Origin: Apoda limacodes
Taxonomy: Eukaryota > Arthropoda > Insecta > Lepidoptera > Limacodidae
Length of the DNA: 64,000 bases
Assembly (NCBI GenBank): GCA_946406115.1
Contig: OX291556.1
Coordinates: forward strand, 11,004,501-11,068,500
Reading direction: 5' to 3'
Shown here one piece after another: positions 23,510 through 36,159 of this stretch. The notes under the pieces were generated by a model. It made no database searches, was not told the DNA's origin, and was given only the letters and a program-made list of their open reading frames with translations. Position 1 is the stretch's first letter; the number at the start of each line of letters is the position of its first letter. Both the position numbers and the translations under genes were made by a program.

Positions 23510-25075
23510 CTGTTTCCCTTTTTCCATCACGCCTGTTAGGACCGACAACTAAATCGTTAATCGCCTTCAGCATCAATACAATATAATTGGTCCAAATAAT
23601 AAAATAAAGAAACAAAATAGTAAATTCCCAGAAACTAAAATTACCTTTAGTGTGAAACGATGATTGCAAGTTTAGAAGGTTAATAAAATAGAAAGTGTCG
23701 ATACCTATAAGTATATAAATTTAGAATTATACGGAATAATGTTTCCCTTTTTCCGTCACGCCTGTTAGACCCGACAACTGAATCGTTAATCGCCGCCAGC
23801 ATCGATACAATTTAAATCTGTATAAAACGAGCAAAACGAATTGATCCCAATCGTATCGGGAGCAAATCACACGGCTAAAGACGTTCACTCGGACGGAATG
23901 CTCCGAGCTATTGAAAATACTTGTCTCAAGCTCGGGAAAGGAAAAAAGTTAATTGGTGGTGTTTTTATCGTCGTCAAGATCCGTTACTCTTTCAAAATTC
24001 TGTTTTGTGGGAATTTTGGAACATGCGAGCAGTTTGCAACTTAAAGGCACACTTAAAAAATTAAAACATAACATTTATGAAAAGGGTTTGCTTTTTTGAC
24101 ATAATGGAAATTGATGAAAAAAAATTGTGTTAGTCAAACGATTAACCGAATCGGACTTTGAATATCCGAGTAACAAATATAAATAGAAAAGATCAATCAA
24201 AAGAAATTTTATAAATCGATTCGATAAGTTAATATTAATTTTTTGATTAATAATTACGACTAAATTGATAAAAATATTTAATAATACCTAAAAAATGTTA
24301 CGAAAATGGCCTACTGTTTAAGCTGCCAATATTGTAGTCGAATACAGAAAATGCCCAAACAACCGATAGAACCGACCGGTACACGACCAGCCAGCATACT
24401 TGGTGTGTAATAAATATAAAGAGGGAATAAATATATTTTATTTATAATATAAATAAATTCTTCTTTCTTCTTCTAGGTTATAAAGAACTTCATATTAATC
24501 TCATCACTTTTATTTTTCGATTTCAAGTTTAGTGTTACCGATTACGAGTTACGTTTCATGCCTCCTGCTCAAAACTGACATCTCATAATAAGGGACACTT
24601 CCTATATTTAGGAAAACAATGTTTATTCTCTTTATGATGGGTTTTTTTTCAGTATACGGTTCTTCAAGTACGTTTCCAAAGTAGGCAGCGCTAACGCTAA
24701 CTATTACATGCCTACATTGAATTATAATACAAACAGGTCCTAATAAATAAGATTTTTGGCAACAAAATGTAGGGCAGAGTTTATTGTAACTACAGAAGCT
24801 AGTCAGTTTCGTAAATAAGCTATTGAATAATAAATCTAAGCCGACGCGCTCGCCAGCAAGTATCAAAGAGATTCTCAAAGTGTTCACTTAGCAGAGTTGT
24901 TAAGCTGACGTGTAAACAGTATATTTTAGTTAGAAAACCTTATTTCTTACTTGCATAATAAGATTATTTATCACTTCTTCCGGTTATTAATAATATTTTT
25001 CGAGAATGCGTACTTATATCTATATCGGGTTAGAATGTACTACTATATCTTTGGTATCGGTAAGTTTTATATGTA
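23510..25075. other. AT-rich DNA, no firm gene
   Basis: GTTTCCCTTTTTCC, CGTCACGCCTGTTAG and CGACAACT.AATCGTTAATCG occur at 23510-23565 and again at 23740-23795, a local duplication of about 55 bp. A 112-codon minus frame (24549-24887) lacks motifs. No gene called. Confidence 0.5.
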
Positions 25076-25077
25076 CA

Positions 25078-25202
25078 GTGCAACATACTTTTTTGACCTT
25101 CTGACCTTGGGTGTTTAGTAGCTAGTGTCGTTGTGAATTCACACCATTCCAATATCGCGACTGTAGTTGTGATTTTGCAAGGGTCAAAATATAATGGTTA
25201 TT
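25078..25202 (+). repeat. Unnamed repeat X, copy 2
   Basis: CAACATACTTTTTTGACC, CTAGTGTCGTTGTGAATTCA, CACCATTCCAATATCGCGAC, and CAAGGGTCAAAATA parallel the blocks at 4305-4415. Confidence 0.5.
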
Positions 25203-25374
25203 GTCAACACTATGAACATAACGTTATCCATACTTCCAAAGTAATATTATAAATGATAAAAGCAGTTTCCTGTTGTTAAAGCTTCATAAGCAAAAAAAAC
25301 ATTATTACTTCGTTTATGAGTACCTTAATGTCGTGAGTGAAATAGTTTAAATGTTAAAGTTTGTAATTTTGTTT

Positions 25375-25612
25375 GTTACTCAACGCAGCATCCATTTGAG
25401 CTAAAATTTGACACAGACATAGATGAAAAGACGGTGAGAAAAAGAAGAACTATTTAGACTTTTTATCCCAGAAAATTCAAAAGTTCTAGCGAGAACAACT
25501 ACAACCGGATTCCACTTGAACGAACTAAAGCTTGCAATAGCAAACTTCTTTAGTATAATCAAGGGGTTGCCGTAGGAATGGCATGCCGATAACCATATTT
25601 AGGGCGGGCGGA
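25375..25612 (-). repeat. Family C copy, antisense
   Basis: Plus strand TTGTTACTCAACGCAG, TTTTTATCCCAGAAAATTCA, AGTTCTAGCGAGAACAACTA, and AAGCTTGCAATAGCAAACTT, then GATAACCATATTTAGGGCGG. The blocks appear in reverse order and complement relative to 22700-23145. Confidence 0.75.
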
Positions 25613-26689
25613 GCTACTGGCAATAGCTAGTTTTCTATAAAACCTATGGTAATTTTATTAAAGCCTATAATCGTTTACCTACGGTGATTTGCCCATGATA
25701 CGATAGTAATTCTGTTTTATCAGTGGAATCCGACTGGTAGGAGTGTATATCTTTAGGCGCATTTGGGCATTTTTTTTTACTTTACGTCACTTCACCAATA
25801 CTTTAAGCTATGCCCTTGAGCTTGTTTAAAAAAATAACTATAGAAGCATGGTTATAGTTATTAACTTGCGCATCATCATTAGATCTAGTTATTGTAAAAA
25901 AATGTTTACCACCATTATACCTTGTGCTACGGGTATGTACCTACTGAAATAGTACACTACAGGGGTGGTTGAAAACCTAACCCGGGTATTTAATGACAGT
26001 GTCTTTGACTGTTCGTTTAGTATCCTAGTGAAGGTATAATCTTGATAAGGAACACGGCACATCTGCGATAGAGCTGCGCGGGCGCACGCTGCGAAGCGTA
26101 AATAAAGCTACGCCCTCGTAACGGTTACGCGGTTTGTGCGTGTAGAATGACTCGCACGCATGAACGCCCACTAGTGTTACCACTTTTTTGTAGTTTTTTT
26201 TTATATGTTTGTTGCCTATATTCTGACACTGTTTGAATTTTTCAGTTTTTGTAACAAAATTACAAACATGAAAATAGTTATGCAAAATAAATAAATAAAA
26301 TTTATTCTTTAAATTTATTAAAATTAAATTATAAAATTTGTCAGCTTATAAAAGTAAGTTTAAAATATCTATATAGATACATATACATACATTTATACGT
26401 AAATAATTTTTTGAATGAACAATATGAAAAAACAACAATGTTCTTGATCGATTTTTTAGGTGATTGAAACATTTACTAACAATATCCACATACCAAATCG
26501 AAATCACTTTGCGTCCCCAGTGATGAAAGTGCAACTTTATTCCCCGTTTACGATAAATCAACCAATGCTTGTTGAATTGATGTGATAAAAAGTAAATTTA
26601 AAATTTGTTTATTCTCTTCACCATATTAATTAAACTTAGATAAGTTACCCCATAGGTACTTTCTTTTTCATAGCTTCGGCTACCGATGT

Positions 26690-26800
26690 TGATACATTTC
26701 TGTAGAAGTTTGAAGGGTTCCTGAATGGTTTAGAATTTATATGCACAATTAAAGCCAGTAGGTGGCGCAGCAATTGGGTTCTAGGAAATTATGCATATTA
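26690..26800 (+). repeat. Unnamed repeat Y, copy 2
   Basis: GGGTTCCTGAATGGTTTAGA, then CAGTAGGTGGCGCAGCA. Matches 4730-4795. Confidence 0.5.
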
Positions 26801-27053
26801 AGGAGAAGGACTAACTAGTTTTTATACTAGTTTACAGTATAACTTGATATGTCATCACTGCAATGCGGTTTAACAAAACTTGTCTGTACATAAACAACGC
26901 CTACAAATAGCTATAGGTAGATTGATAATTAAAAAAGTGACATGCTTGTTATTATATTAAACAGTTTTTAATTTTTTTACAGTATTTTATTAGTAAAATA
27001 ACTACGAATTAAAATATATACATACAAAAATTTAAATATACATTTATATAAAA

Positions 27054-27088
27054 TACTAATATTAATATTAATATTAATATTAATACAA
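27054..27088. repeat. (ATTAAT)n microsatellite
   Basis: About five units of TAATAT/ATTAAT. Confidence 0.9.
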
Positions 27089-27100
27089 TCAAATTTCAAA

Positions 27101-27141
27101 ACCTAAACATAAATGACACGTTTTGTCATTTATGTATAGGT
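27101..27141. repeat. 17-bp inverted repeat, one mismatch
   Basis: ACCTAAACATAAATGAC (27101-27117) pairs with GTCATTTATGTATAGGT (27125-27141) across a 7-nt loop. Confidence 0.9.
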
Positions 27142-28590
27142 ATTAAATTTTTTTTACTCTTTGAACCAGTTAGGTAACTTAAGCTGTTAAAAGTTTGTTA
27201 CGTGTGGTATTGTTATAGAGGATTATTAATTACTAAGTCCTTAATATAATCAATTAATAATTCATCATGAATCCTATCACTGTCCTGAATAAAGTACATG
27301 GACGGTCATGATTACGGTTTCGCGTCACTGTCAACCCCAAACAAAGGTATCAATAAAAAGTCACAAGTCATTATCAGGGCGGAGAACAATATAGTCGTAT
27401 TTACGAGTCACGGTCGTTAACTGAATTAACAATAAAAGGCTTTCTGCGTTGTATACACTTTCTAAGTACAGATATGTTTCACGATTATTTATAAATCTGA
27501 ACGGATAACATGAATATGCTATTAAGGCTTTTTAGAATTTTGTACACAATTTCACCGTTGTGTATAAAAATGTAGCAGGAAAAGACGGAGGATATATTAT
27601 TATAAGAACTTTTTACACAAAACTTTTGTATTTCCATCATGCAGGACTGTTTTTAGTATATCCATAGTTGAATACTTTAACCTCTTTATTACTTGCAATA
27701 TAAAATAATGGGATTTATGAATTCGCCATATCATGGTTACCCTACACTGATTCACTTTACAAACCACAAAGTTCTGAACTGAAATTTGCTCTGTATCACA
27801 TTTACTTAAGACCTAAATTACCTTGTTAAATTACAGTTGCGTGTATGAATATATGTGACATACGAGTCAGTCTATGAAACCATTAAAGCAAAATTACTTT
27901 ACCGAGAGTAATGCTGTCTCGGCCCAAGAATCCGCCAACACCGTTACTATCTTGAGATTTTCGTGACTACGTATACACTCCGCTGGTTACAGTAATTTGC
28001 TTGAGAGCTTTAACATAGGAATATATGTAGGTAGCTTAAACTGGCTACAGTTTTGACTAGCGTCGTAAAGTTTGTCATAAGATTTATGTGTCGACTTGCC
28101 AAAATATTTGTCGTACAAATTTATTATAATGCATCTTATTTCAGTTCTATTTTACTGACTGCAAATGCATAAATGGTCTACAAAGACCGTGCGAGCCCAT
28201 TATAAAAAAAAACATATTTTGCTGAGCCATGACTTCCTGATTGTTTAAGAAATGTATACCAACATTAATTTACTATCGCGATACATAAAGCTGTAATTCG
28301 CTACAATAACACATGAAACTTTCAGTCGTTACCTGTTTCTATTCAAAAAGTAGAGCTATTTAATGGTCGGATACTGAGCATGTAATGTTAACTGCTTAAA
28401 ACAGCAATCAAGCAAAATCGGAAAAAATAGCAAAGAAAATATGTTAAATACTACGAATAGAGTTGCTAACCCAATTAGCTACACGTTTATTTATGTAAAC
28501 TTTTGACAACGTCAAACGATTTGTTTACATTTTTTTTTAGTTAGTATTCTAAGCATTAACTTGATTGCTACAGCAGATTTTGGTAACGGT
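27142..28590. other. AT-rich single-copy DNA
   Basis: No ORF, repeat or RNA gene recognised. Confidence 0.5.
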
Positions 28591-28597
28591 TTTAAGC

Positions 28598-28664
28598 AGT
28601 TAACAGACACACAGACAGCGTAGACTTAATAACAGGGTTCTGTTGGCACCAGAACCCTAAAAAA
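28598..28664 (+). repeat. Family B 3' fragment
   Basis: ACAGACAGCGTAGACTTAAT, then AACAGGGTTCTGTTGGCACC and AGAACCCTAAAAAAAC. This corresponds to the last ~65 bp of family B and resembles the ending at 36340-36407. Confidence 0.65.
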
Positions 28665-28669
28665 ACAAA

Positions 28670-31135
28670 AACGAAACTTGCGCCTCTTTAATATAAGCAT
28701 GGATAGATAATAGAATTTTCTTTTACATCTTTAGAATCAGCAGTCAGAAATTCAGACAGAATATAAATAAGGTACTGTTTTATTTAAGAACTTTTGTTAA
28801 AGTAAAGACGACCTGTGATTGTTAACTTTTTAAGATAATGTATTTCTCAAATAAAATAAATTTCTCAAATAAATGTTTCGTGTACATCTACATTTTTCTA
28901 TGCGTTTTTATTAACTTTTTAAACCATTTATTTATTGTTATAACAGCAAAATTTACTAAAACTTATTTCAGAGATATGATTTTCAAACAATTGTTGAGAT
29001 TAAAAAGATATTTTAGAGAAAAGAAGAACACGCAACATCCATTAGTACATTATGTATCACTCAGCATTTATTTCGCTACCGTAACTCGTTATCCTTGTAC
29101 TTATTGTGTTATAATATACTCAATTATGAAATTATCTCGCAGCGACGAGAAGTTAATGCTCTTAGCCTGCGGCTAGGAAAAAAAACTCTGTTACCCAATT
29201 CCGAGTTACAATTCAACTCGTCTCTCGTGACAGGAATCTATTTTGATATTTTGTATCATAATTAGACGAGTAAAACTCTAGATGGTGTAATTTAAAATAT
29301 TGTAGAAATGGTACGTACTTTAAAATTACCGTAGGAATGACGAGAATTATAATTTTTACCTTTTAAAGATTATCTTTAAACCAGGGCTGCAAATAAAAAA
29401 CAGAGAAAAAATAAATAAAGAACGTATGGTGTAGATAAAAAAGTATAAAAAACCTAATTTTAAAGCTTTAGACTATTTTAAATGAGAAATAATAGTTTTA
29501 GGATTGTTTATGTTTAAAAAAAAAATTATTGAAGTAAATGATACGTCAGTACAATTACTACGGCAAGAATCAATTATAAGGTCACAATACAATTGGCGAT
29601 AAAATAGTGATTTAGAAAAAAACTAAAAAATCTTCTAAAATAAATTGCTGTCACATTTTTTTGGAGAATTATAAAACACAATCCATCAAATCTCCGTGTT
29701 CTTATTTGAGTATAGTTTTGAAAAATAAAACATCTTTATGTTGAGTACCTAACGTATCTTTAATCCGCCCTTAATAGGCCCTAATAGCCCTTTCAGAATA
29801 AGTTTAAATAAATATTAAATCATATTTTTTAAAGTCTATATTCAACTCGTAATCGTGTTACTGAAACTAGCTACAAAATAAAGCGAGCAACAAAACTCGT
29901 TCATAGTTGATGCGATCTCGTAGAGCGACCACATCAATCACAGAACTTTCTAAACTCTTTGTTGGTATTATTAACTGTTGGGCAACGTCTCGGTCTTCAG
30001 ATCACAATACTTACTTTTTTGGTTGTCTTCGATATGACGAAATTACTTTTCGATCATATTATGTTTTTTTGGTTATTTTTATTTTGGCTTTTTACAATTT
30101 CTGTGCCAGCGATTAAGGGACGTATGCTATGTCGCTAACTGTAAAGCCGAAAGTTCAGACCAATTATTAAATCTTGGGAATTATTTTCTGTAGGTATATG
30201 ACGATGGAGCATAGAATAAGTCAGTGAACAACAATTCAGTAATGATATATCTAGGTTACCTAGTCCACCATGGTGGCCTAGTGCGTGGTAGCACAGCCCT
30301 TCATCATTCATTTCATTTAAAGTCAGCGCCGTTGATAACCTTACCTCAAGATTGCTCTATCTAGCCTTCGATGGCTAATGATTGCTTAGGCTGTGGTAGT
30401 AGTTTCGAGCTAGTGGTCTTTTAACTGTCAGCGTTTTCAAACCTCCAAAGGCGCCTATATCTTAGCTTAACGACAACCGGTCCCCTCCGAAGCACGGTAG
30501 CGATGAAGATCTTTTCATCCAGATACAGACCATTGCTGATATTCAATTTACTGATCGCCCTTGATCATATAATATATCAAAGGTAGCCTCGTAAGTCCTC
30601 ACTATGACAATCATATTATATGATTGGATCCAAAAATATCTAAAAAACCAGCATAATTTTACAAAAGTAACTGAACAAGTAAAAATGTTTACAGGTTCAT
30701 TGAGTAACGGCCTGTAAGTAAACCGCATGGTTTAATTAACCGATGGAATCTTAAAATTGCCTCATTAATTAAAAATTATAATCACTTAATCCTATTAAAA
30801 ATTTGTTCTGTTGCCGCATCAAATATTTTATTCACGAAAAACCCTTTAACATAGATTGTTTATTGATGAGATCTTGAGGGGAATGAAAATAGCAGTAAGA
30901 AGATTATGCTGTTGCTAATGATACCTCCTCAGAATGCGTAGGCAAGATAATTCATTCAATTTGTTATTTACTGACAAAATTATATCTTCTTCCTTCATAT
31001 TACAAGTCACGGAAAATTTGGTAATAAAAGGAAATATGGGAAGAAATACTCAATTTAACAAAAAAAAAAAAGAATCAACTGCAAGTTTTTCGTACTGCCA
31101 CGTAATACTACATTTTATATGACTGTACATAGTGA
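28670..31135. other. AT-rich DNA; possible SINE remnant at 30275-30530
   Basis: The 112-codon plus frame at 28838-29176 is Phe/Lys/Tyr-rich and looks AT-driven. At 30275-30530 the sequence becomes less AT-rich (CATGGTGGCCTAGTGCGTGG, CTCTATCTAGCCTTCGATGG) and may be an old tRNA-derived SINE, but no B box is clear. Confidence 0.4.
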
Positions 31136-31139
31136 ATTA

Positions 31140-31265
31140 ATAGTGCATTACTGCCGCGGTCTGTAATGACTGGTTTGCTGGCAGCGCTAATGATGGCTGA
31201 AAGCGTGGCGTAACGCAGCTCTACGTCATCACAGCACGGTCAGCATTGCAGCCCTTGATCGACAA
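31140..31265. promoter_or_regulatory. GC-rich island
   Basis: Locally GC-rich block with CTGCCGCGGTCTGTAATGAC and CTACGTCATCAC (half-CRE like). No open frame of note. The regulatory role is inference. Confidence 0.2.
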
Positions 31266-31404
31266 GCTAGAATAAATTCCTGGCTACTGACTTTAAAGCG
31301 CGGATAGATAGGGGTGTAATGATGTCCAAGCTTGAAGGCCGTGAGTTTAGCTAAGCTTCTTCTTGCGAACACTAAGGTTCTCTCTAATTCTTTCTTGTAG
31401 AACA

Positions 31405-31545
31405 TATCCTATGTTCTATAAATTCATATTTCAGGCCCTAACTTATATGTGTGCCAAGTTTTATCTGGATCTGTCCAGTGGTGGAAGCGTGATTGAGTAA
31501 CAAACACCCAGACATACTTTCACATTTATTATATTAGTTGGAAGT
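31405..31545 (+). repeat. Family C 3' fragment
   Basis: AACATATCCTATGTTCTATA, GTGCCAAGTTTTATCTGGAT, TGTCCAGTGGTGGAAGCGTG, ending TTTCACATTTATTATATTAG. Confidence 0.7.
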
Positions 31546-32280
31546 AGGACTATTAGGATTTTTTCTATAGAAATAAAGAAAGTATTTTTATTGGACTTAT
31601 ATTAGTAGTAGATCTATAACAATAAAATAAAAGGCGCGTAATTATTACAACTCCGATGTTGGTCTCAGGAAGTGAGAACAATGGGCAAGCAAGAAAGTTC
31701 ACTAATCCACTACTACGAGGTATATGGTCGTGTTATAACCATAAGAATAAATGCGTATTATTTCTTATAGGTACTTAATATGTTATAATACAATAAATCC
31801 AATAAAATAAGTAATTACAATTATAACACATGTGTTTTTGAGTATTGTTAAAGAAATTCATGAATTAACGACACGTATACTTTCGCAATCTTTTTAGTCT
31901 ATTAGTCTACCATTTTGTATAAGTTTAATACATATATGTTGATAATATAACGTTTTAACTAAACATATAGGTAAAAATGAGTAGCAATAGATAGCATGGT
32001 CACACTAACGTATATAAATTTGGATAACTGCTAAATGAATCTTTAGATAATATAACCATTTCAAGACACACACTCCAATTCTCATTATCAGTAATAATAC
32101 AAGTTCACACATGGTACTGTTAAAATATTAGCACACTATTGTTTCGTCAACTCGTAGTGAAAGCCTTTTAAAGCTCAAGAGATAACAGTTCGAGATAATC
32201 GTCGCGAGGTTGCATGGTAGGGGACGGGTCGTTGCACCGTTCTAGTTCAGCCGATAGTGGATAAGCAACCGTCAACGTGT
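31546..32280. other. AT-rich single-copy DNA
   Basis: No ORF, repeat or RNA gene recognised. Confidence 0.5.
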
Positions 32281-32286
32281 ACTTAC

Positions 32287-32339
32287 CTAGTAAACAATGG
32301 ACGCACTTGTTTTGCTTTCTTTTGCGACACGGGACGGGA
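32287..32339 (-). CDS. Candidate 53-bp exon (unidentified)
   Basis: Minus strand: acceptor CAGTTTTTGTAG, 53 bp open in one frame (SRPVSQKKAKQVRPLFT), then donor CTAG|GTAAGTAC. The surroundings are locally less AT-rich (32200-32360). Only 17 codons, so openness alone is weak evidence; the donor is the best part. It could be a UTR exon or chance. Confidence 0.2.
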
Positions 32340-32761
32340 CTACAAAAACTGGTCGCTCATTTTGGGATAAAAATGGCTTTTCCTTGAAAAAACTATTTGT
32401 GTCGCTCGAATATCTTCTTTGCTCAATATCTATGACTAACGTACTATTACTGATTTTGTGCTAGGTATCGTTAACAGATGGCGTTAAGTTAATCGCTTAT
32501 GGTAATAAAGAATTTTGAGTTAGTAAATCAAGTCTAAATAAATATTAAAAAAAAATGTAGATACTTCATTATAAAACCAAAGTCTGATATTAGCAAAAAC
32601 ATGATGGTGTCAAATTTTCTCGATAGAAAAAAATTACAAAGTTACCTCTAATTTTTGTCAATTTTCAATTTGTTTTTATATCGGTACATATAATTTACCT
32701 GAAATTTTATTACAATATTGTTTAACACAAAACCTAGGTCTACTATAGTTTTATGTGTTAA

Positions 32762-32795
32762 AATAAGTCATATGTTTATACTCATATGACTTATT
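32762..32795. repeat. Perfect 13-bp inverted repeat
   Basis: AATAAGTCATATG and CATATGACTTATT separated by 8 nt. Too weak to call a terminator or an RNA gene. Confidence 0.9.
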
Positions 32796-33169
32796 GTATC
32801 GGTTATAACACGTTAAGTGTTGCAACTTAATCTCATTGCGTTATAAAAAAAACGAATTAATATAAATGTGTGGGACACTTTTTTCGATAAGTACAGTTAT
32901 TGGGAAGCATCCATTACGTGGAGCCTCGCTGTTATTTTAGGGATGGCCTTGTATTATAATAAACACTCTTAAAACATTTATTTTAGTTTTTTTTAATTTT
33001 AAAGCTAATACATAGCTCGATTACTAGGGCAACACTGATAACTTACCTAATAGTCTAGTCATTTAATAATTATATTGACTGATGAGATGACGACTATAAA
33101 ATATTTATAGTCGCAATGTTTCGAAAAATCTTTTTTTAATTTCCCTTTTACCCTAATTGATTCTTAAAA

Positions 33170-33555
33170 CTCGCGCACGAAGGGTTCCGTACCATTATCT
33201 ATAAAAACGGCAAAAAAATCACGTTTGTTGTATTTTAATTAAATTAATTATTTTTAAAGAGAATATATAACTAAAAATATTGTGAATATTTTAGGTAAAG
33301 TGTTGCAAGTATCGATATCGAGCGAAAACGAGCAAAAAAATTACGTTTGTTGTATGGGAGCCCCTTAAATATTAATTTTAACCTGTTTTTTATTATTTGT
33401 TGTTATAGCGGCAACAGAAATACATCTTCTGTGAAAATTTCAAGTGTCTAACTATCACGGTTCATGAGATACCACCTGGTGACAGACGGACGGACGGACA
33501 GCGGAGTCTTAGTAATAAGGTCCCGTTTTTTACCCTTTGGCTACTGAACCCAAAA
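33170..33555 (+). repeat. Family B copy, near full length
   Basis: ACTCGCGCACGAAGGGTTCC, AAATCACGTTTGTTGTAT, ATCGATATCGAGCGAAAACG, TTGTTATAGCGGCAACAG, CACGGTTCATGAGATACC, GACGGACGGACGGACAGCGG, and TTTTTTACCCTTTGGCTACT. An internal AT-rich stretch duplicates the TTACGTTTGTTGTATGGGAG block. Confidence 0.85.
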
Positions 33556-34124
33556 AAAGACTGGATTACACATTACGGCATTACAGTATGGTACTATCTA
33601 AGCTGAATAGGTACCTATATTAAACCAAGAGATGAAACACAGTTTCATTTTTTTTTAGGCAAAGCTATTAGCGTCGACTATTATTTAATATTTCTTTTAC
33701 AAAATAAAATTTGTAAAAATTCTATTTTTCAAACTTCTCTTTAGTTGGACGCCATCCAAAATGTCGCCAAGAATTTCGATAGCAGTACTCGATTATTTTC
33801 TTAACATTGCTTGTCACATATTAAATATGTTACAAATAGAATTTAAAAGCTTCAATGAATAGCTAACTATGTAATATTATTTTATATGTGTGACATGACT
33901 CAATCGATGCTCGTTAATTTAGTGACGGCGTAGATTTGTGGAACACTTGTAGTGTGACACAAGTTTATGTCTTTTATCATTAGAGTCTACTCGTGTCCCG
34001 TCTAAATATAAAAGTTTTTTTTTTTATAAAAAAGCTAAGGTGCAGACAACAGATCTTCATAGACCATTTACGCTGAAAAAAGGTAAGGTAGATTTAACAT
34101 TTTAGGTTCACATCTAAAAAGTTA

Positions 34125-34163
34125 GTACGGAACCCTCGGTGCGCGAGCCAAACTCGCATTTGG
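34125..34163 (-). repeat. Family B 5' fragment, antisense
   Basis: GTACGGAACCCTCGGTGCGC, then GAGCCAAACTCGCATTTGGC. This is the reverse complement of the family B 5' end. Confidence 0.7.
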
Positions 34164-34235
34164 CGGGCATTTTTGTTTGCAATTGCACAACGTCTGATTT
34201 TCGGCAAAGAAATTGTTGAGAAGACAGATAATACA

Positions 34236-34325
34236 TAAGATTTTTATCCCGTAATATTCTCTGCAGGAATAACTATAACCAGATTTCGTGAGGACCTCTT
34301 GCTTTAGCAAACTTTTATACTATAA
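34236..34325 (-). repeat. Family C fragment, antisense
   Basis: ATTTTTATCCCGTAATATTC, AGGAATAACTATAACCAG, GCTTTAGCAAACTTTTATAC in reversed order relative to sense copies. Confidence 0.6.
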
Positions 34326-34667
34326 AAGACTTGCAGTATAAATCGCAGGCTGATGACAGAATAATTTAGCATTAGTTCTTAAGTAAAATATCAGAGACAG
34401 AGATGCGAACTTTATTTATTCGTTTAGGCGTGTTAACGGTGTCATGGGCCGTTATTTACATTTCTGCTTTATCATTGTAGATTACACTCCGTCGTATTTC
34501 CTTCCGAGCCGTGTTTGCTTAAGCAGCCCTAATTACTCCAGCCGGGATATTTTCTCTTCATTCTTTCTTAAGTCCGGCCATTTCCTTATTTTTCTCATTT
34601 CTCCCTAAGCGCTCATTTTCCTCAAGACTTACGTATATGAAACGCTATGAACGCTTTTTTTTTATAT

Positions 34668-34885
34668 ATACCACTAAGGTGCCAAAAAAAGCCTAAGGTC
34701 CGCCTGATGGTAAGCGGTCACCGTGGCCTATGGACGCTTGCAACACGCGCACGTTGCCGACCCTTGAAAAATCTAATTACTTCTTTCTTGAGGAACCCCA
34801 TACTGTAGTCTTTAGAGAAAACCTTGGCAGGGAGCATATTCCACAACCTGAGCGTTCACGGGAGGAAGTTTCTCTAAAACCGCAA
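34668..34885 (-). mobile_element. LINE 3' end (family A, copy 3)
   Basis: ATACCACTAAGGTGCCAAAA, GTCCGCCTGATGGTAAGCGG, CGTTGCCGACCCTTGAAAAA, CCCCATACTGTAGTCTTTAG, AAACCTTGGCAGGGAGCATA. Antisense; a small deletion is visible after TGCAACACG relative to copy 1. Frames broken. Confidence 0.85.
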
Positions 34886-35035
34886 ATTAAAATTGGTTTC
34901 TGAAATTTTGTTTTTTTTTTTAAATGGGGTCTAAAACGCGAAAACGAATTTAAACTAAGGTACCAGTGTCAAGTGTTTGAATATATTGAGCTTTATATAG
35001 TACCACAGTAGACCAGACAGTACAAATTCGCTACC

Positions 35036-35192
35036 ATTTACAACTATCATTTGCTACATATTCATCCAGTCAGTTTCCATTCACTACGATTTAGTACCTT
35101 TCGCTGCAATTCAGCACTATTCGCAACCATTTGCTTCTACGATATAATTACCATTTATTTATAACCATTTACTTTACACGTACCATTTAGTG
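35036..35192. repeat. Degenerate ACCATTTRCT-type short tandem repeat
   Basis: CTACCATTTAC, TATCATTTGCTAC, TTCCATTCACTAC, AACCATTTGCTTC, TACCATTTATTT, AACCATTTACTTT and TACCATTTAGTGC follow at irregular 12-25 bp spacing. It reads like a decayed short minisatellite with no coding frame. Confidence 0.6.
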
Positions 35193-35664
35193 CTATTTTT
35201 TATTAATTTTCCCGTTTTTGCGCACACCACGACGTATGTCTATCAAAAGACAAAAATTCAAACAAAACCCACGAGCTCAGACTGCCGTGTGAAAGTCTGG
35301 TTCGTTGTGCCCTCGTTTGGTGGCAAGCAATTACAGCGGTGCGTTAATGTGACAGGGAAAGACGAAATTACCGCTATCTCGCTCCATCAGCCTTGACCAG
35401 ACACGTTTGTTTGGAAGTTCAATTACTCGATATACTCTGATAGTACCTACAGTAGTAATTATAAAATAACTAAACTTTACAATAAAACGTTTCTTTCAAA
35501 AAAATATAAGTTTGTACATATTAGAAATGGTAATTTTTGCCAAAAATTCACAATAGTGCCATAGCGTAATAACTACTAATAGTGAGGTACCTCGACTGTC
35601 TAGACAGGGCAACGATAAGGTGTGGTGCGGTCCAGGGCGGGGACTCCCCACCCCTATTTTGCAG

Positions 35665-35763
35665 GCGACCGCTCCGACCGACCGCCAGTGCGCCTGGGTA
35701 CTGTCTTAGTAGCGTTTGGCGTGTCGTTAAATTTAACAATTTTTGCGACAAATATGAGAATCG
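35665..35763 (+). CDS. Candidate 99-bp exon (unidentified)
   Basis: Strong acceptor CCCCACCCCTATTTTGCAG (to 35664) and donor ATCG|GTGAGTACC (from 35764) bracket a GC-rich block in AT-rich DNA. Two frames are fully open. One reads RPPVRLGTVLVAFGVSLNL then TIFATNMRI and could be a membrane segment. The other reads RPLRPTASAPGYCLSS then VWRVVKFNNFCDKYEN. The second is phase-compatible with the strong acceptor at 37162. The GC-rich sequence begins upstream of the acceptor (from about 35585), so a promoter or a longer first exon is also possible. No homologue recognised. Confidence 0.35.
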
Positions 35764-36159
35764 GTGAGTACCTACCTATATTAAATCACCACAAACATAA
35801 AGTCCCCCGGTCTGTCTGTTTATTGTATGTTTGTTTAGACAAAGCAAATATAATATTACTGTAGCTTAGAGATATAATATACCTATCTCATAAATGATTA
35901 TTTTGTGTTTCTATGTGTTATTTTTTTTCAAATCAGATATTTTACATAACTATGTAAAACTACATAAATCTACGTAACTATGTAAATTCTTAACATAATT
36001 TAGGGTAACTTTTTTAATATTAGTATGGATACGAGTAGGTATGGCACATTACATATTTTCTGTGTCGAGTAAAAACCTATTATATATATTATATTTATAT
36101 AAAATCATCTAACAGTAAATGCCGCAAATACTTGTCGGTTGAGTATCCTTAAAACAAAT

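Noticed and set aside
24549..24887. 112-codon minus-strand frame
   Set aside because: No motif and no splice support. A plus-strand acceptor (GGGTTTTTTTTCAG at about 24650) lies inside it but has no good donor.
28838..29176. 112-codon plus-strand frame
   Set aside because: Its Phe/Lys/Asn/Tyr-rich composition is what AT-rich DNA gives by chance.
32762..32795. Intrinsic terminator or miRNA precursor
   Set aside because: A 13-bp AT-rich stem is too short and weak, and bacterial-style terminators do not apply here.
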